NCBI RefSeq assembly: GCF_902726655.1
Contig: NZ_CACVAN010000001.1
Location: 310,001 to 374,000, forward strand
Reading direction: 5' to 3'
Length of the DNA: 64,000 nucleotides
Source: Virgibacillus ihumii
GTDB taxonomy: Bacteria; Bacillota; Bacilli; Bacillales; Amphibacillaceae
Both the position numbers and the translations under genes were made by a program. Of the stretch, positions 43,265 through 52,674 are shown one piece after another; the stretch's first letter is position 1; each line of letters begins with the position of its first letter. Below the pieces are notes generated by a model that did not search any database, was not told the origin of the DNA, and saw only the letters and a list, made by a program, of their open reading frames with translations.

Positions 43265-45208
43265 ATGGGTCTTGATCAATTGCTTGTAACGGGTGAACCG
43301 TTGATTTATGCGGGAATGGTTGCCATTGCTCTGGTAACGTCGGCAATCATTTTCATCCTTACCTATTTCAAAAAATGGACGTGGCTGTGGCGGGAATGGC
43401 TGACTACAGTTGACCATAAAAAAATTGGTATTATGTATATTTTAAGTGCACTTGCAATGCTGTTCCGTGGTGGAATGGACGCGTTAATGATGCGTGTTCA
43501 GCTTGCATTTCCAAATATGAACTTTTTGGGCGCGCAGCACTATGATGAAATATTCACAACACATGGAACAGTCATGATTATCTTTATGGCGATGCCGTTT
43601 TTAATCGGCCTGATGAATATTATCGTCCCGTTACAGATTGGTGCCCGTGACTTTGCATTTCCTTTTGTGAATGCAATTAGTTTCTGGTCATTCTTTTTTG
43701 GGGCAATGTTGTTTAATCTTTCATTTGTGATTGGCGGTTCGCCTGATGCCGGCTGGACGAGTTATACACCACTTGCCGGAGCGGCGATGAGTCCCGGCCC
43801 AGGACAGAATTTCTATTTAATGGGACTTCAATTAGCCGGTATTGGTACGCTGGCAACCGGTATTAATTTAATGGTAACCATTTTGAAAATGAGAGCACCG
43901 GGAATGAAAATGTTTCAGATGCCGATATTTACATGGTCTACCTTGATAACAACATTTATAATTATTTTTGCTTTTCCGATTTTGACGGTAAACCTGGCAC
44001 TTCTTACAATCGACCGTGTTTTCGGATCTCATTTCTTTACATTGGCAGGAGAAGGTTTGCCGATGATGTGGGCTAACCTTTTCTGGATGTGGGGACATCC
44101 GGAAGTTTATATCGTAATTTTACCGGCATTCGGGATTTTTTCGGAGGTTATTGCAACCTTTGCCCGGAAAAGATTATTCGGTTATAACGTAATGGTATGG
44201 TCGATTATTGTAATTGCCGGATTGAGTTTTACAACCTGGGTACACCACTTCTTTACGATGGGTACCGGTGCATTTGTCAATTCAGTATTCTCCATTTCAA
44301 CAATGTTGATTGCTGTGCCAACCGGGGTGAAGATATTCAACTGGCTGGCAACGATGTATAAATCGAAAATGGAGTTTACATCACCAATGCTTTGGTCGCT
44401 TGCATTCGTTCCAAGCTTTGTTATTGGTGGTATAACCGGTGTTATGCTTGGTATGGCGGCTACGGATTACCAGTATCATAATTCCTACTTCCTGGTGGCG
44501 CATTTCCATTATGTGCTGATACCTGGAACAGTGTTTGCCTGCTTCTCAGGTCTTGTCTTCTGGTATCCGAAAATGTTTGGGCATAAGCTGAATGAAACAT
44601 TGAGCAAATGGTCTTTCTGGTTCTTTGTTATTGGATTCCATGTATGTTTCCTTCCGCAGTTTTTTGTGGGATTGGATGGAATGCGGCGAAGAGTTTTCCA
44701 TTCAACACCAGAGTGGTTTTCACTAAATTTCATTTCAACGATTGGTGCGTTTGGAATGGGCATTGGATTTGCCATCTTCGTATATGCAATCTATTACAGC
44801 CTGCGTTACAGTGAACGGGAAAAAACCGGAGATGCTTGGGACGGCAGAACCCTTGAATGGGCTACGCCGACACCGATTCCTTCATATAATTTTGCAACAT
44901 TACCGGACAATGTCGGTTATGACGCATTATTGGAAATGAAGAAAAATGGTGAAACAACATTTGATGAAAGCAAACTGGAACCGATTCATATGCCAAGCAG
45001 TTCAGGAAAACCTTTTATCATGATGCTGATTCTGTTCTTTGCCAGTTTCGCCCTCGTATTTGAGTGGGTTATTGCTGCCGCAGTCTTCCTGGCAGGCGGG
45101 ATTTTCATGATGATTCTGAGGTCGTTTGACTATGATGAAGGATATCATATTGAAGTGGATGAAATTAAACGCATAGAACGTTCAGCAAGGGGGTTAAATG
45201 ATGAGTGA
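43265..45208 (+). CDS. qoxB: Cytochrome aa3 menaquinol oxidase subunit I
   Basis: Catalytic heme-copper subunit and proton pump, 647 residues, about 15 membrane helices. Heme and copper ligands are visible: [17 protein letters not shown] (heme His), [14 protein letters not shown] with the CuB His-Tyr pair, WVHHFFTMG (two CuB His), and [15 protein letters not shown] (heme His pair). LLxxFxxPxL-type and D-channel residues lie in the first half. Start ATG with AGGTG upstream, 18 bp after qoxA. The stop overlaps the start of qoxC. Confidence 0.97.
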   Translation: MGLDQLLVTGEPLIYAGMVAIALVTSAIIFILTYFKKWTWLWREWLTTVDHKKIGIMYILSALAMLFRGGMDALMMRVQLAFPNMNFLGAQHYDEIFTTHGTVMIIFMAMPFLIGLMNIIVPLQIGARDFAFPFVNAISFWSFFFGAMLFNLSFVIGGSPDAGWTSYTPLAGAAMSPGPGQNFYLMGLQLAGIGTLATGINLMVTILKMRAPGMKMFQMPIFTWSTLITTFIIIFAFPILTVNLALLTIDRVFGSHFFTLAGEGLPMMWANLFWMWGHPEVYIVILPAFGIFSEVIATFARKRLFGYNVMVWSIIVIAGLSFTTWVHHFFTMGTGAFVNSVFSISTMLIAVPTGVKIFNWLATMYKSKMEFTSPMLWSLAFVPSFVIGGITGVMLGMAATDYQYHNSYFLVAHFHYVLIPGTVFACFSGLVFWYPKMFGHKLNETLSKWSFWFFVIGFHVCFLPQFFVGLDGMRRRVFHSTPEWFSLNFISTIGAFGMGIGFAIFVYAIYYSLRYSEREKTGDAWDGRTLEWATPTPIPSYNFATLPDNVGYDALLEMKKNGETTFDESKLEPIHMPSSSGKPFIMMLILFFASFALVFEWVIAAAVFLAGGIFMMILRSFDYDEGYHIEVDEIKRIERSARGLNDE

Positions 45209-45806
45209 ACATGATCTTAAAACCGGCCCGCTGGAATATCGTACGGAAGCGGGACGGTTGAATATTACAGGGTTTTGGATATTCCTTGCTGCAGAGATTG
45301 TTTTGTTTTCTACCTTGTTTGCGACCTATGCGGTATTGATTGGACGTACAGGAGACGCTCCATTGCCAAGTGAAATATTTGAAGCAAAAAGCGCCCTTCT
45401 TATGACGTTCATTCTGTTGACAAGTAGTTTCACATGTGGCCTCGGCATTCATGCAATGCGCAATGGTTCGAAAAAAGGACTGATCACTTGGCTGATTATT
45501 ACACTGCTGTTAGGATTGTCGTTCCTCGGACTGGAAGTGGAGGAATTCATTCTATACACGCATGAAGGTGTGACGCTGCAAACAAGCGCATACTGGTCAG
45601 CTTTCTTCGTACTTGCCGGTACACACGGGGTGCACGTAACGTTTGGTGTCGGCTGGTTGATTCTGCTGCTCATTCAGGTCTTCCGGCGAGGATTGACAAA
45701 GGTCACCACGCAGAAAGTGTTTATTATTGGATTGTACTGGCACTTCCTGGACGTGGTATGGATTTTCATTTTTACGTGTGTCTATTTATTTGGGATGGTG
45801 ATGTAA
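45198..45806 (+). CDS. qoxC: Cytochrome aa3 menaquinol oxidase subunit III
   Basis: Structural membrane subunit, 202 residues with five helices (the short form without the first two helices of mitochondrial COX3). Blocks [46 protein letters not shown] and [21 protein letters not shown] are typical. Start overlaps the qoxB stop by 11 bp; AAGGGGG serves as ribosome site, and the adjacent ATG at 45201 is an equal alternative. Confidence 0.95.
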   Translation: MMSEHDLKTGPLEYRTEAGRLNITGFWIFLAAEIVLFSTLFATYAVLIGRTGDAPLPSEIFEAKSALLMTFILLTSSFTCGLGIHAMRNGSKKGLITWLIITLLLGLSFLGLEVEEFILYTHEGVTLQTSAYWSAFFVLAGTHGVHVTFGVGWLILLLIQVFRRGLTKVTTQKVFIIGLYWHFLDVVWIFIFTCVYLFGMVM

Positions 45807-45807
45807 G

Positions 45808-46188
45808 ATGGATAAAAAACATTCCGGAAAATTACCAGTTAAGCACATTATCGGTTTCGCACTATCGCTTATTTTGACGATAGCAGCGGCTTGGGTTGCA
45901 CTTGGATCAAACTTGCCAATCGGATGGATTATCGGTGGCACACTGGCTATGGCGGTTATTCAGGCTGCAATTCAATTGTTCTTATTTATGCATCTGACTG
46001 AAACAGAAGGGGTTGGAAACGCGCCTTGGAATATGATGTTTCACGGTGCAATAATGGTTGGCATCGTTGTTGCCGGATCACTGTTCACCATGGTATGGGC
46101 CTTTGACCATGGCAACATGGATATGGAACATCAGGATATGCAGCAGGAACAAATGGATCATGAACAAATGAATCATGATATGAAATAA
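45808..46188 (+). CDS. qoxD: Cytochrome aa3 menaquinol oxidase subunit IV with Met/His-rich tail
   Basis: Small membrane subunit, 126 residues with three helices (HIIGFALSLILTIAAAWVAL, IIGGTLAMAVIQAAIQLFLFMHL, MMFHGAIMVGIVVAGSLFTMVWAF). The last 25 residues are a hydrophilic tail rich in Met, His, Asp and Gln (GNMDMEHQDMQQEQMDHEQM), looking like a copper- or metal-binding stretch that is not needed for the subunit fold. Ends the qox operon; a strong terminator follows. Confidence 0.93.
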   Translation: MDKKHSGKLPVKHIIGFALSLILTIAAAWVALGSNLPIGWIIGGTLAMAVIQAAIQLFLFMHLTETEGVGNAPWNMMFHGAIMVGIVVAGSLFTMVWAFDHGNMDMEHQDMQQEQMDHEQMNHDMK

Positions 46189-46194
46189 GCAGAA

Positions 46195-46233
46195 AAAATC
46201 CCCCTCTCCACAATTGGAAGAGGGGGATTTTCA
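46195..46233. terminator. Bidirectional terminator after qoxD
   Basis: Perfect stem AAAATCCCCCTCT / AGAGGGGGATTTT; serves qoxD and the converging small membrane protein gene. Confidence 0.92.
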
Positions 46234-46239
46234 TGTTTG

Positions 46240-46545
46240 TTATATCTCGCTTATTGGGTCTCTAAGTTTCTGTTCACGGTACGTTTTGGCTTTGGTCATG
46301 GAAAATTTAACTGTCTGAATAATGAACATCACCCAAGCCACTTCCGCCAGAATCAGGCTTCCATAAAACATTATCCACAGCATGGAAAAAGAGCCTGGTG
46401 CAACATTGAATGCTGCTTCCAGATAGAAAAACCACATGCCAATAACGAGTATTGCCTGCAGTGCTGCGGGTATTTTTTTATTTAAATGCAAAAACAAAAA
46501 CGGTGTAAGTGTTGCTAGTACCACAAACATCAAAATGATGCCCAT
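46240..46545 (-). CDS. Small membrane protein, unknown function
   Basis: 101 residues with three hydrophobic segments (MGIILMFVVLATLTPFLFL..., IPAALQAILVIGMWFFYLEAAF, MLWIMFYGSLILAEVAWVMFII) and a charged C-terminal tail. The ATG at 46545 has AAGGGGATG upstream; a longer in-frame start lacks one. Divergent from ectA and convergent with qoxD. No family recognised. Confidence 0.65.
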   Translation of the reverse strand: MGIILMFVVLATLTPFLFLHLNKKIPAALQAILVIGMWFFYLEAAFNVAPGSFSMLWIMFYGSLILAEVAWVMFIIQTVKFSMTKAKTYREQKLRDPISEI

Positions 46546-46869
46546 GAAATCATCCCCTTTGAAAATTAAATCATGAAACCGTTTTCTAATTATTATTGTA
46601 ACAGATTTTTTTAAAAAAAGACACAAAAACTTCATAATTTATTATTGATTTTTTAAAAAAGGGAAGGTTTGTGTTTATTTGCTTATATTTCCAAGCTTTT
46701 TGCATTTTATACGAGTTTAGTTGGGGCTAATCGTCATTAACACCTTTTAAACATTCTAAATACTGTTTATTGCTTTTTGACGAATTACAGCATTCTCTAT
46801 AAGCTAATAGAGTAGATTATTTAAAACAAACGGTCAGGAGGTGGGAGCATCCAGAACGTTAAGGATGTT
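46546..46869. other. Upstream region of the ectoine operon
   Basis: AT-rich, 324 bp. TTGACG at about 46778 with a weak TAAGCT 17 bp on is the best promoter candidate. CTCTATAAGCTAATAGAG at 46794-46811 is an inverted repeat right after it and could be an operator. A perfect ribosome site AGGAGGTG sits at 46836-46843, but the ectA ATG is 26 bases further on. Confidence 0.5.
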
Positions 46870-47385
46870 ATGGTAAAAACCAGGGAAAAAACAGACGATT
46901 TTCATTTTCAGATCCCTTCGAAAGGTGACGGAGCTGCTGTCTGGGAGCTTGTGGAAGGTACAGGGGTACTTGATGTAAATTCCTCGTACAGCTACCTCAT
47001 GTGGTGTGAAATTTTTTCGGAGACTTCCATTGTTGTTAAAAAAGAGGATGAAGTGGTCGGGTTCATCTCCGGATTCATTCGTCCGGATAAACCGGATACA
47101 CTCTTTATTTGGCAGGTGGCGGTTGATGAGACTCAAAGAGGTCATGGTCTTGCGACCAGAATGCTGTTTGAATTGCTGGACCGCGAACTTTGCAGTGATG
47201 TCCGCTACGTGGAAGCGACGGTATCACCGTCAAATATTGCATCACAACACTTGTTCATGGGTCTTGCCAAGAAGATGGATACTAATTGTGTAGTTGGAAA
47301 CTACTTTTTATCCATTGATTTCCCGCGAACAGGTCATGAGGATGAATCATTGTATAAAATTGGACCATTTGAGTACCAAAAATAA
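46870..47385 (+). CDS. ectA: L-2,4-diaminobutyric acid acetyltransferase
   Basis: Second step of ectoine synthesis: acetylates L-2,4-diaminobutyrate. 171 residues, GNAT fold. EctA-specific signature GVLDVNSSYSYLMWCEIFSETS, then the acetyl-CoA loop in VAVDETQRGHGLATRMLFELL and VEATVSPSNIASQHLFMGLAK. The only ATG is at 46870; the perfect ribosome site is 26 bases upstream, and only a weak AAGGAT is close. An unusual AUC start at 46849 would fit the strong site. Heads ectABC. Confidence 0.94.
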   Translation: MVKTREKTDDFHFQIPSKGDGAAVWELVEGTGVLDVNSSYSYLMWCEIFSETSIVVKKEDEVVGFISGFIRPDKPDTLFIWQVAVDETQRGHGLATRMLFELLDRELCSDVRYVEATVSPSNIASQHLFMGLAKKMDTNCVVGNYFLSIDFPRTGHEDESLYKIGPFEYQK

Positions 47386-47404
47386 TGTATAAAGGGATGA
47401 TTAA

Positions 47405-48679
47405 GTGACAACGGCAGTGTTGGATAATGAGAAAATGAAGACGTTTGAAGAAATTGAATCTGCGGTAAGAAGCTACAGCCGCGGGTGGCCAACGATTTTT
47501 GAAAAAGCTAAAGGCTATAAGCTTTGGGATATAGATGGGAAAGAATATATTGATTTTTTCGCTGGTGCGGGAGCACTCAGTTATGGCCATAATGATGATG
47601 TCATGCAGGAAAAATTAATTGAGTATATTAAAAATGACGGTATCATTCACAGCCTCGATATGGGAACAACTCCAAGAAAAGAGTTTTTGGAAAGCTTTAA
47701 AGAAAAGATTTTAACACCTCGCAAACTCGACTATAAAATTATGTTTCCAGGACCAACAGGCACGAATACGGTAGAAAGTGCCTTGAAAATTGCCAGAAAA
47801 GTAACTGGTCGTGACTCAGTAATCAGTTTCACCAATGCTTTTCATGGTATGACGATTGGATCATTGTCCGTTACAGGTAATTCATTTAAACGGCACGGTG
47901 CGGGTGTTCCGCTTCATCACTCAGTGGCAATGCCATTCGATGATTATGTGGAAGATCATGATTCAATTGCTTATCTGGAACGTTTTCTGGAGGACAGCGG
48001 CAGTGGTGTAGCACTACCGGCTGCAATTATTTTGGAAACCGTACAGGGAGAAGGCGGCATTAATGCTGCAAGAATGGAATGGCTGAAAAGAGTTGAAGAA
48101 GTATGCCGCAAATGGGACATTCTTCTGATTGTTGATGACGTGCAGGCAGGCTGCGGCAGAACCGGAACATTCTTCAGTTTTGAGCCAGCCGGAATTAATC
48201 CGGATATTGTTTGCCTATCAAAGTCAATCGGCGGAATCGGTCTGCCAATGGCAATTACGCTGATTAAACCGGAATATGATCAGTGGGGACCGGGTGAACA
48301 CAACGGTACTTTCCGCGGAAATAATATGGCATTCATTGCAGCGACGGAAGCTCTGTCCCGCTGGGAAACTGATGAGTTCAGCAAGGAGATTATGGCAAAA
48401 GCGGATATTCTGCGTGACAAGATAGAGTTATTGATTGAAAAATATCCTGCCCTAAATGGTGAAGCACGAGGCAGAGGACTGATGCAGGGTATCGCAGTTC
48501 ATAATGATGGTCTTGCTGATGAAATTTGTGCGGAAGCATTTAAGCGCGGACTGATAGTTGAAACGTCCGGTCCGAAAGATGAAGTTGTCAAATTTCTCCC
48601 ACCGCTGACGATTGAGGAAAAAGGATTGAAGCAAGGTCTTGAGATTTTGGAAGAAAGCATTAAAGAAGTGCTTGCCTAA
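47405..48679 (+). CDS. ectB: Diaminobutyrate--2-oxoglutarate transaminase
   Basis: First step of ectoine synthesis: aspartate semialdehyde plus glutamate to L-2,4-diaminobutyrate. 424 residues, PLP class III aminotransferase. Block [21 protein letters not shown], the [20 protein letters not shown] region with the PLP Asp, and the Schiff-base Lys in [18 protein letters not shown] start with AAAGGGATG upstream. 19 bp after ectA in the same transcript. Confidence 0.96.
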   Translation: MTTAVLDNEKMKTFEEIESAVRSYSRGWPTIFEKAKGYKLWDIDGKEYIDFFAGAGALSYGHNDDVMQEKLIEYIKNDGIIHSLDMGTTPRKEFLESFKEKILTPRKLDYKIMFPGPTGTNTVESALKIARKVTGRDSVISFTNAFHGMTIGSLSVTGNSFKRHGAGVPLHHSVAMPFDDYVEDHDSIAYLERFLEDSGSGVALPAAIILETVQGEGGINAARMEWLKRVEEVCRKWDILLIVDDVQAGCGRTGTFFSFEPAGINPDIVCLSKSIGGIGLPMAITLIKPEYDQWGPGEHNGTFRGNNMAFIAATEALSRWETDEFSKEIMAKADILRDKIELLIEKYPALNGEARGRGLMQGIAVHNDGLADEICAEAFKRGLIVETSGPKDEVVKFLPPLTIEEKGLKQGLEILEESIKEVLA

Positions 48680-48793
48680 TCAAGGTATCCATCAAATTAT
48701 GATAACAGACCTGGCAAACTGATCTGGTCAGTCAAGCAATGACGGACAGATGCCTTAACAACAAACTATTAAATACAGAAAAGAGGAATACGA

Positions 48794-49180
48794 ATGATCG
48801 TAAAATCACTGGAAAATATTGTAGGTACTAAAGACGAAACATCAGGCGAAAACTGGACTAGCCGTCGTTTTCTGCTGAATAAAGACGGGGTCGGGTTCAG
48901 CATGAATGATACAATTATCAAGGCTGGCACAAATAATTATTTCTGGTATAAAAACCACATCGAAGCAGTTTATTGTATCGAGGGCGAAGGTGAAATTGAA
49001 GATATTGCAACAGGCGAAGTTCACCAGTTGAAGCCTGGAACAATGTATATATTAAATGACCATGATAAGCATAATTTGCGTGCACGTACGCAAATGCGCA
49101 TGGTATGTGTGTTCAACCCGCCACTCGTTGGAACTGAGACACACAATAAAGAAGGGTACTACCCGCTATTGACTGAATAG
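48794..49180 (+). CDS. ectC: L-ectoine synthase
   Basis: Ring-closing step giving ectoine from N-acetyl-diaminobutyrate. 128 residues, cupin fold with the iron site. Starts MIVKSLENIVGTKDETSGENW; the cupin motif is AVYCIEGEGEIEDIATGE and the late GTMYILNDHDKHNLRA carries the second motif. 114 bp after ectB, so still likely in the operon. No ectoine hydroxylase (ectD) or aspartokinase gene follows; a terminator does. Confidence 0.96.
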   Translation: MIVKSLENIVGTKDETSGENWTSRRFLLNKDGVGFSMNDTIIKAGTNNYFWYKNHIEAVYCIEGEGEIEDIATGEVHQLKPGTMYILNDHDKHNLRARTQMRMVCVFNPPLVGTETHNKEGYYPLLTE

Positions 49181-49191
49181 AAATCAAAGAA

Positions 49192-49229
49192 GCGACGCTG
49201 CACTAGGTTGGTGCAGCGTCGCTTTTTTG
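49192..49229 (+). terminator. Terminator of ectABC
   Basis: Perfect 12-bp stem GCGACGCTGCAC / GTGCAGCGTCGC, 7-base loop, T run. Confidence 0.95.
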
Positions 49230-49309
49230 CTGTTTACATATAAATTGTGACTAATGAAATGAGTATCATCACGCCGCTCGGAAATACACTTTCAGTATAA
49301 GGCAGTATC

Positions 49310-49435
49310 CGCCGTACTTTGTCGGGAATCCGCCGTATAATAGTGAAATCGCGCTGTACCTTGGTCTAAAGTCGCTGTGTAATAGCGGAGGACCGCCGTA
49401 TATCGGGGAAAATCCGCTGTACTAACAATTATAAT
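49310..49435. repeat. Degenerate 21-nt tandem repeat, six units, CGCYGTRY core
   Basis: CGCCGTA or CGCTGT starts at 49310, 49331, 49352, 49373, 49394 and 49415, each exactly 21 nt apart, while the 12-14 bases between vary. Located after the ectC terminator. Core sequence differs from the TATCAG arrays but the period is the same. Confidence 0.8.
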
Positions 49436-49525
49436 TACAGCAGAGCTAAAAACTTATAGCATATCCTTTGCATAAAAAAATATGGTAAGATAGTAGCGGT
49501 TTTTATAATAAAGGGAGTGATTAGT

Positions 49526-49846
49526 TTGACAAACAGTGATGAGCGAATGTTCGCAATGCTGATTTATTTGCTTAGCTTTTTTGTACCGATCCTGGGTCCA
49601 TTGGTAATATGGCTTTTGAAACGGGAGGAATCCGAATTCGTAGATTATCATGGAAAAGAATATTTTAATTTCTTGATTTCTTACGCTGTATACGGCTTTG
49701 TTTGTACGATTTTAATGCTTATTTTGATTGGCTTTGTGTTGATATTTATTGTCGGTTTAATGGGTTTCATCTTTACAATTGTTGCACTGGTAAAAGCGTA
49801 CAACGGGCAAAAATATCGGATTCCGTTAATATTCAGGTTGATTTAG
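49526..49846 (+). CDS. DUF4870 family membrane protein
   Basis: 106 residues with three hydrophobic segments. Starts TNSDERMFAMLIYLLSFFVPILGPLVIWL, followed by KREESEFVDYHGKEYFNFLISY, which is the conserved DUF4870 block, and ends KAYNGQKYRIPLIFRLI. TTG at 49526 is chosen because AAGGGAGTGA is at the right distance; the GTG at 49517 lies in that site. Function unknown. Terminator follows. Confidence 0.82.
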   Translation: MTNSDERMFAMLIYLLSFFVPILGPLVIWLLKREESEFVDYHGKEYFNFLISYAVYGFVCTILMLILIGFVLIFIVGLMGFIFTIVALVKAYNGQKYRIPLIFRLI

Positions 49847-49855
49847 TGGATGATA

Positions 49856-49893
49856 AAGACGCTCAACAGCGGCTAAATGGGAGCGTCTTTTCA
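49856..49893. terminator. Bidirectional terminator
   Basis: Stem AAAGACGCTC / GAGCGTCTTT between the DUF4870 gene and the converging DUF421 gene. Confidence 0.8.
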
Positions 49894-50586
49894 TTATTCA
49901 TGTTCGTTCTTCTCAAATTCCCCTTTACCCGTATCAACGGTTAACTGATGGGAATGGTCCCGGACTGTTGCTAGAAAAATCCGGTCCAGATCAGTATAAC
50001 CGGTTGCTCGCAATTCATTCCGCAGCCATTGCTCATTTTTTTGGATCAGTTTCAAGTTTTGCTCCTGAATTTTTCCTTCAACAATCACTGCCAAGGGCAT
50101 TCCCTGAAATTCAGTATCTATTCCCAACTGTTTCGGGGTGACCGGTGCTGCCTCCTGTTTTGGAAGAATGCTGATCCCCCCATTTGCCTCAATTAATACA
50201 AATTCAATTACAGCCAGGTCAGGATATCCTTTTTCCCTAAGATTTGATAACAATTCCTCAAGCGTGAATCTCGATTTTTTTAAATTGTCTTCAATCAGCT
50301 TCCCATGTTTCACCACAATCGTTGGCTGACCAATGAATGGTTTGTTTAACTTGTTAATCAGGGTAAGTCTGGAAAATGTAATATGTATTAGTACAATAAC
50401 TGTTATCCCGGCAGCCGCGTGGAATATGCTTTTTGTAAACAGCGGCCCGGCTGCTAATGATACAACGAAAAATATGCCGGTTAAATCGTGTGCCGTTAAC
50501 TGGGCAAATGCAGTTTTACCCATAAGCCGAATAGCGACGATCGAGATGATATAGATTAAAATCACCTTTCCAATAAATAACAACAT
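49894..50586 (-). CDS. DUF421 (YetF-like) membrane protein
   Basis: 230 residues: three membrane helices at the N-terminus (MLLFIGKVILIYIISIVAIRL..., LTGIFFVVSLAAGPLF, AAGITVIVLIHITFS), then two soluble DUF421 domains with KPFIGQPTIVVKHGKLIEDNL and the LREKGYPDLAVIEFVLIEANGGISILPK segment. The ATG at 50586 follows GAGGTGG; the GTG four codons earlier is in that site. Related B. subtilis proteins (YetF, YkjA, YrbG) are spore-associated, but no sporulation promoter was recognised here. Confidence 0.85.
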   Translation of the reverse strand: MLLFIGKVILIYIISIVAIRLMGKTAFAQLTAHDLTGIFFVVSLAAGPLFTKSIFHAAAGITVIVLIHITFSRLTLINKLNKPFIGQPTIVVKHGKLIEDNLKKSRFTLEELLSNLREKGYPDLAVIEFVLIEANGGISILPKQEAAPVTPKQLGIDTEFQGMPLAVIVEGKIQEQNLKLIQKNEQWLRNELRATGYTDLDRIFLATVRDHSHQLTVDTGKGEFEKNEHE

Positions 50587-50779
50587 TTTCGTTACCACCT
50601 CAAAAATAGTGTGTGTAGATTTATCCTAAGTATTACTTTTATTAAATTCGTTACATAGCTAATCCAATTATTAAACAATTTTAAAGATTTAGTTCCTTCT
50701 TCTTGCCAGAAGAGATTCCGTATTCTATCATTGATGTAAGCGCTATTAAATTCGAGTTTACAAAAAGGGGATGGTAATC

Positions 50780-52372
50780 ATGTTTTCTCCATTGACACCA
50801 TTGGATTGGAAACGTAGAGCGGTTAAATATTACCCGCAAAAAACAGCGGTCATTGATGAGGAGAAGGAGTTCACTTACAAAGAATTTGGCGAACGGACTG
50901 ACAGATTATCAGCAGCATTACATAACGCTGGTGTACAGGAAGGGGATCATGTTGCGGTGATGCTTCCAAATACACATTATATGCTCGAATGTTTTTATGG
51001 AATCTGTCAGCTCGGTGCTGCGATGGTTCCATTAAATTACCGGTTGCGTGCGGATGATCTCGAGTACATTATTAATCACAGTGACGCGAAGATGCTTATT
51101 GTGGATGCGGAGTTTTCCGGGCCGATTGAAGAGGTTGCAGAAAATCTTTCATTAGAGCAAATTGTCGTTGTGTCTGTTCCGGGATATGATTCGTCATTAG
51201 AGAGTATTGACTATGAAGCGTTTCTCGATCATGCTCCGGCAAACTTTGAACTACCGGATGTTGAAATCGACGAGAATCAGCTGATGACACTGAACTATAC
51301 AAGTGGAACGACATCAAAGCCAAAAGGTGTTATGTTGACCCATCGCGCAAATTATCTTAATGCAGCTAATTTCATGTACCATCTTGATGTCAGCCATGAT
51401 GATGTCTATTTGCACACACTGCCAATGTTTCATGCGAACGGCTGGGGTGGAGTCTGGGCAATCACAGCAACTGGAGGTACCCATGTCTGTCTCAGAAAAG
51501 TGGATCCTCCTTATATATTGGAGTTGTTCGATAAGCAAAATATTTCCTTGCTATGTGGTGCGCCAACCGTTGTCAATATGCTGATTAATGAACCAAAAGT
51601 GAAGGAAGTGGACATTCAGACAAAACCGCGTATGGCCACGGCTGGTGCCCCTCCTGCAGCGGCCCTTATCGGTAAAGCGCAGGAAATACTGGGCTTAAAT
51701 ATGATTCATGTCTACGGACTTACGGAAACGTCACCATTCATTCTTTATTGTGAATGGAAGAAGGAATTTGACTCGAAAACGGCGGATGAACAGGCAACCA
51801 TTAAAGCGAGACAGGGGATTGAGCTTGCATTCAATGGCGAGACCAAAGTTGTTCTTCCCGATGGTGAAGAAGCAGCCTGGAATGGTGAGGATATCGGTGA
51901 GATTGTAACCCGCGGGAATGTAGTAATGGAAGGTTATTACAAAGATCCGGAAAAGACAGCTGCAGCAATTAAAGATGGCTGGTTCTATACCGGCGACTTG
52001 GCAGTGACCTATCCGGACGGCTATATTGAAATTCGTGACCGCGCCAAAGATATGATTATTTCCGGTGGTGAAAATATTTCATCGACTGAGGTGGAAGGAG
52101 TGTTGTATAAACATTCCTCTGTCATGGAGACTGCTGTTATTTCCATTCCGGATGAAAAATGGGGCGAAGTGCCAAAAGCAATTATCGTCAGATATCCCGA
52201 GGCTGAAGTAACAGAAGATGAAATTATTGCGTTTTGCCGCGATAATATGGCGCATTTTAAAGCACCGAAAGCAGTTGAATTTGTAGATGCACTTCCTAAA
52301 ACTGCAACGGGAAAACTGCAAAAATTCCGGTTGCGGGAAATGAACTGGGATGGACCGAAAAAAGTTAACTGA
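50780..52372 (+). CDS. Fatty-acyl-CoA synthetase / AMP-dependent CoA ligase
   Basis: Activates a carboxylic acid, probably a medium- or long-chain fatty acid, to its CoA thioester. 530 residues, ANL superfamily. P-loop-like motif LNYTSGTTSKPKGVMLTH (about residue 170), A5 motif VYGLTETSP, the GDLAVTYPDGYIEIRDRAKDMIISGGENIS hinge block, and the C-terminal catalytic Lys in LPKTATGKLQKFRLR. ATG at 50780 sits at the right distance from AAGGGG; the ATG three codons earlier is too close. Substrate chain length unknown. Confidence 0.9.
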   Translation: MFSPLTPLDWKRRAVKYYPQKTAVIDEEKEFTYKEFGERTDRLSAALHNAGVQEGDHVAVMLPNTHYMLECFYGICQLGAAMVPLNYRLRADDLEYIINHSDAKMLIVDAEFSGPIEEVAENLSLEQIVVVSVPGYDSSLESIDYEAFLDHAPANFELPDVEIDENQLMTLNYTSGTTSKPKGVMLTHRANYLNAANFMYHLDVSHDDVYLHTLPMFHANGWGGVWAITATGGTHVCLRKVDPPYILELFDKQNISLLCGAPTVVNMLINEPKVKEVDIQTKPRMATAGAPPAAALIGKAQEILGLNMIHVYGLTETSPFILYCEWKKEFDSKTADEQATIKARQGIELAFNGETKVVLPDGEEAAWNGEDIGEIVTRGNVVMEGYYKDPEKTAAAIKDGWFYTGDLAVTYPDGYIEIRDRAKDMIISGGENISSTEVEGVLYKHSSVMETAVISIPDEKWGEVPKAIIVRYPEAEVTEDEIIAFCRDNMAHFKAPKAVEFVDALPKTATGKLQKFRLREMNWDGPKKVN

Positions 52373-52381
52373 TCAGATGAG

Positions 52382-52572
52382 ATGGCCCGCAATCCACAGG
52401 TGATCGCCAGAGAGATGATTGTGCAGGCTGTTCACCAGGAACGGGAGGACATGCGGCAGATTGGGATTCCCAAAAATTATCGAAAACTCTGGGAAGGATT
52501 CAATTCTATGCACAAAAACATGGCGAACACACCCGGGACATTTTAAGCGGATTAAAGCAGTACAATGATTAA
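52382..52572 (+). pseudogene. Small hydrophilic protein, frameshifted
   Basis: Frame one begins at ATG 52382, 9 bp after the acyl-CoA synthetase stop: MARNPQVIAREMIVQAVHQE then REDMRQIGIPKNYRKLWE. Near 52495 another frame continues sensibly with RIQFYAQKHGEHTRDILSGL then KQYND to the stop at 52572. One added A in the GAAGG stretch would give a single 63-residue charged helical protein. As it stands the first frame ends early at 52546. Family not recognised; position suggests it belonged to the acyl-CoA synthetase transcript. Confidence 0.5.
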
Positions 52573-52580
52573 ACAGATAA

Positions 52581-52612
52581 GTGGCCGGATATTTTTGATA
52601 TCCGGCCACTCT
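52581..52612. terminator. Strong hairpin after the acyl-CoA synthetase unit
   Basis: Perfect stem GTGGCCGGATA / TATCCGGCCAC with a 7-base loop; the following sequence is T-rich but has no long T run. Confidence 0.65.
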
Positions 52613-52674
52613 CATTATTGGAAAACTTGGCATTCGCCTGTTCTTGCAGCGAGTGCTGAAGTTTTTTGTATAAG

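Noticed and set aside
49310..49435. CRISPR array
   Set aside because: Units are only 21 nt in total, the repeated part is 6-8 bases and variable, and no cas genes are present.
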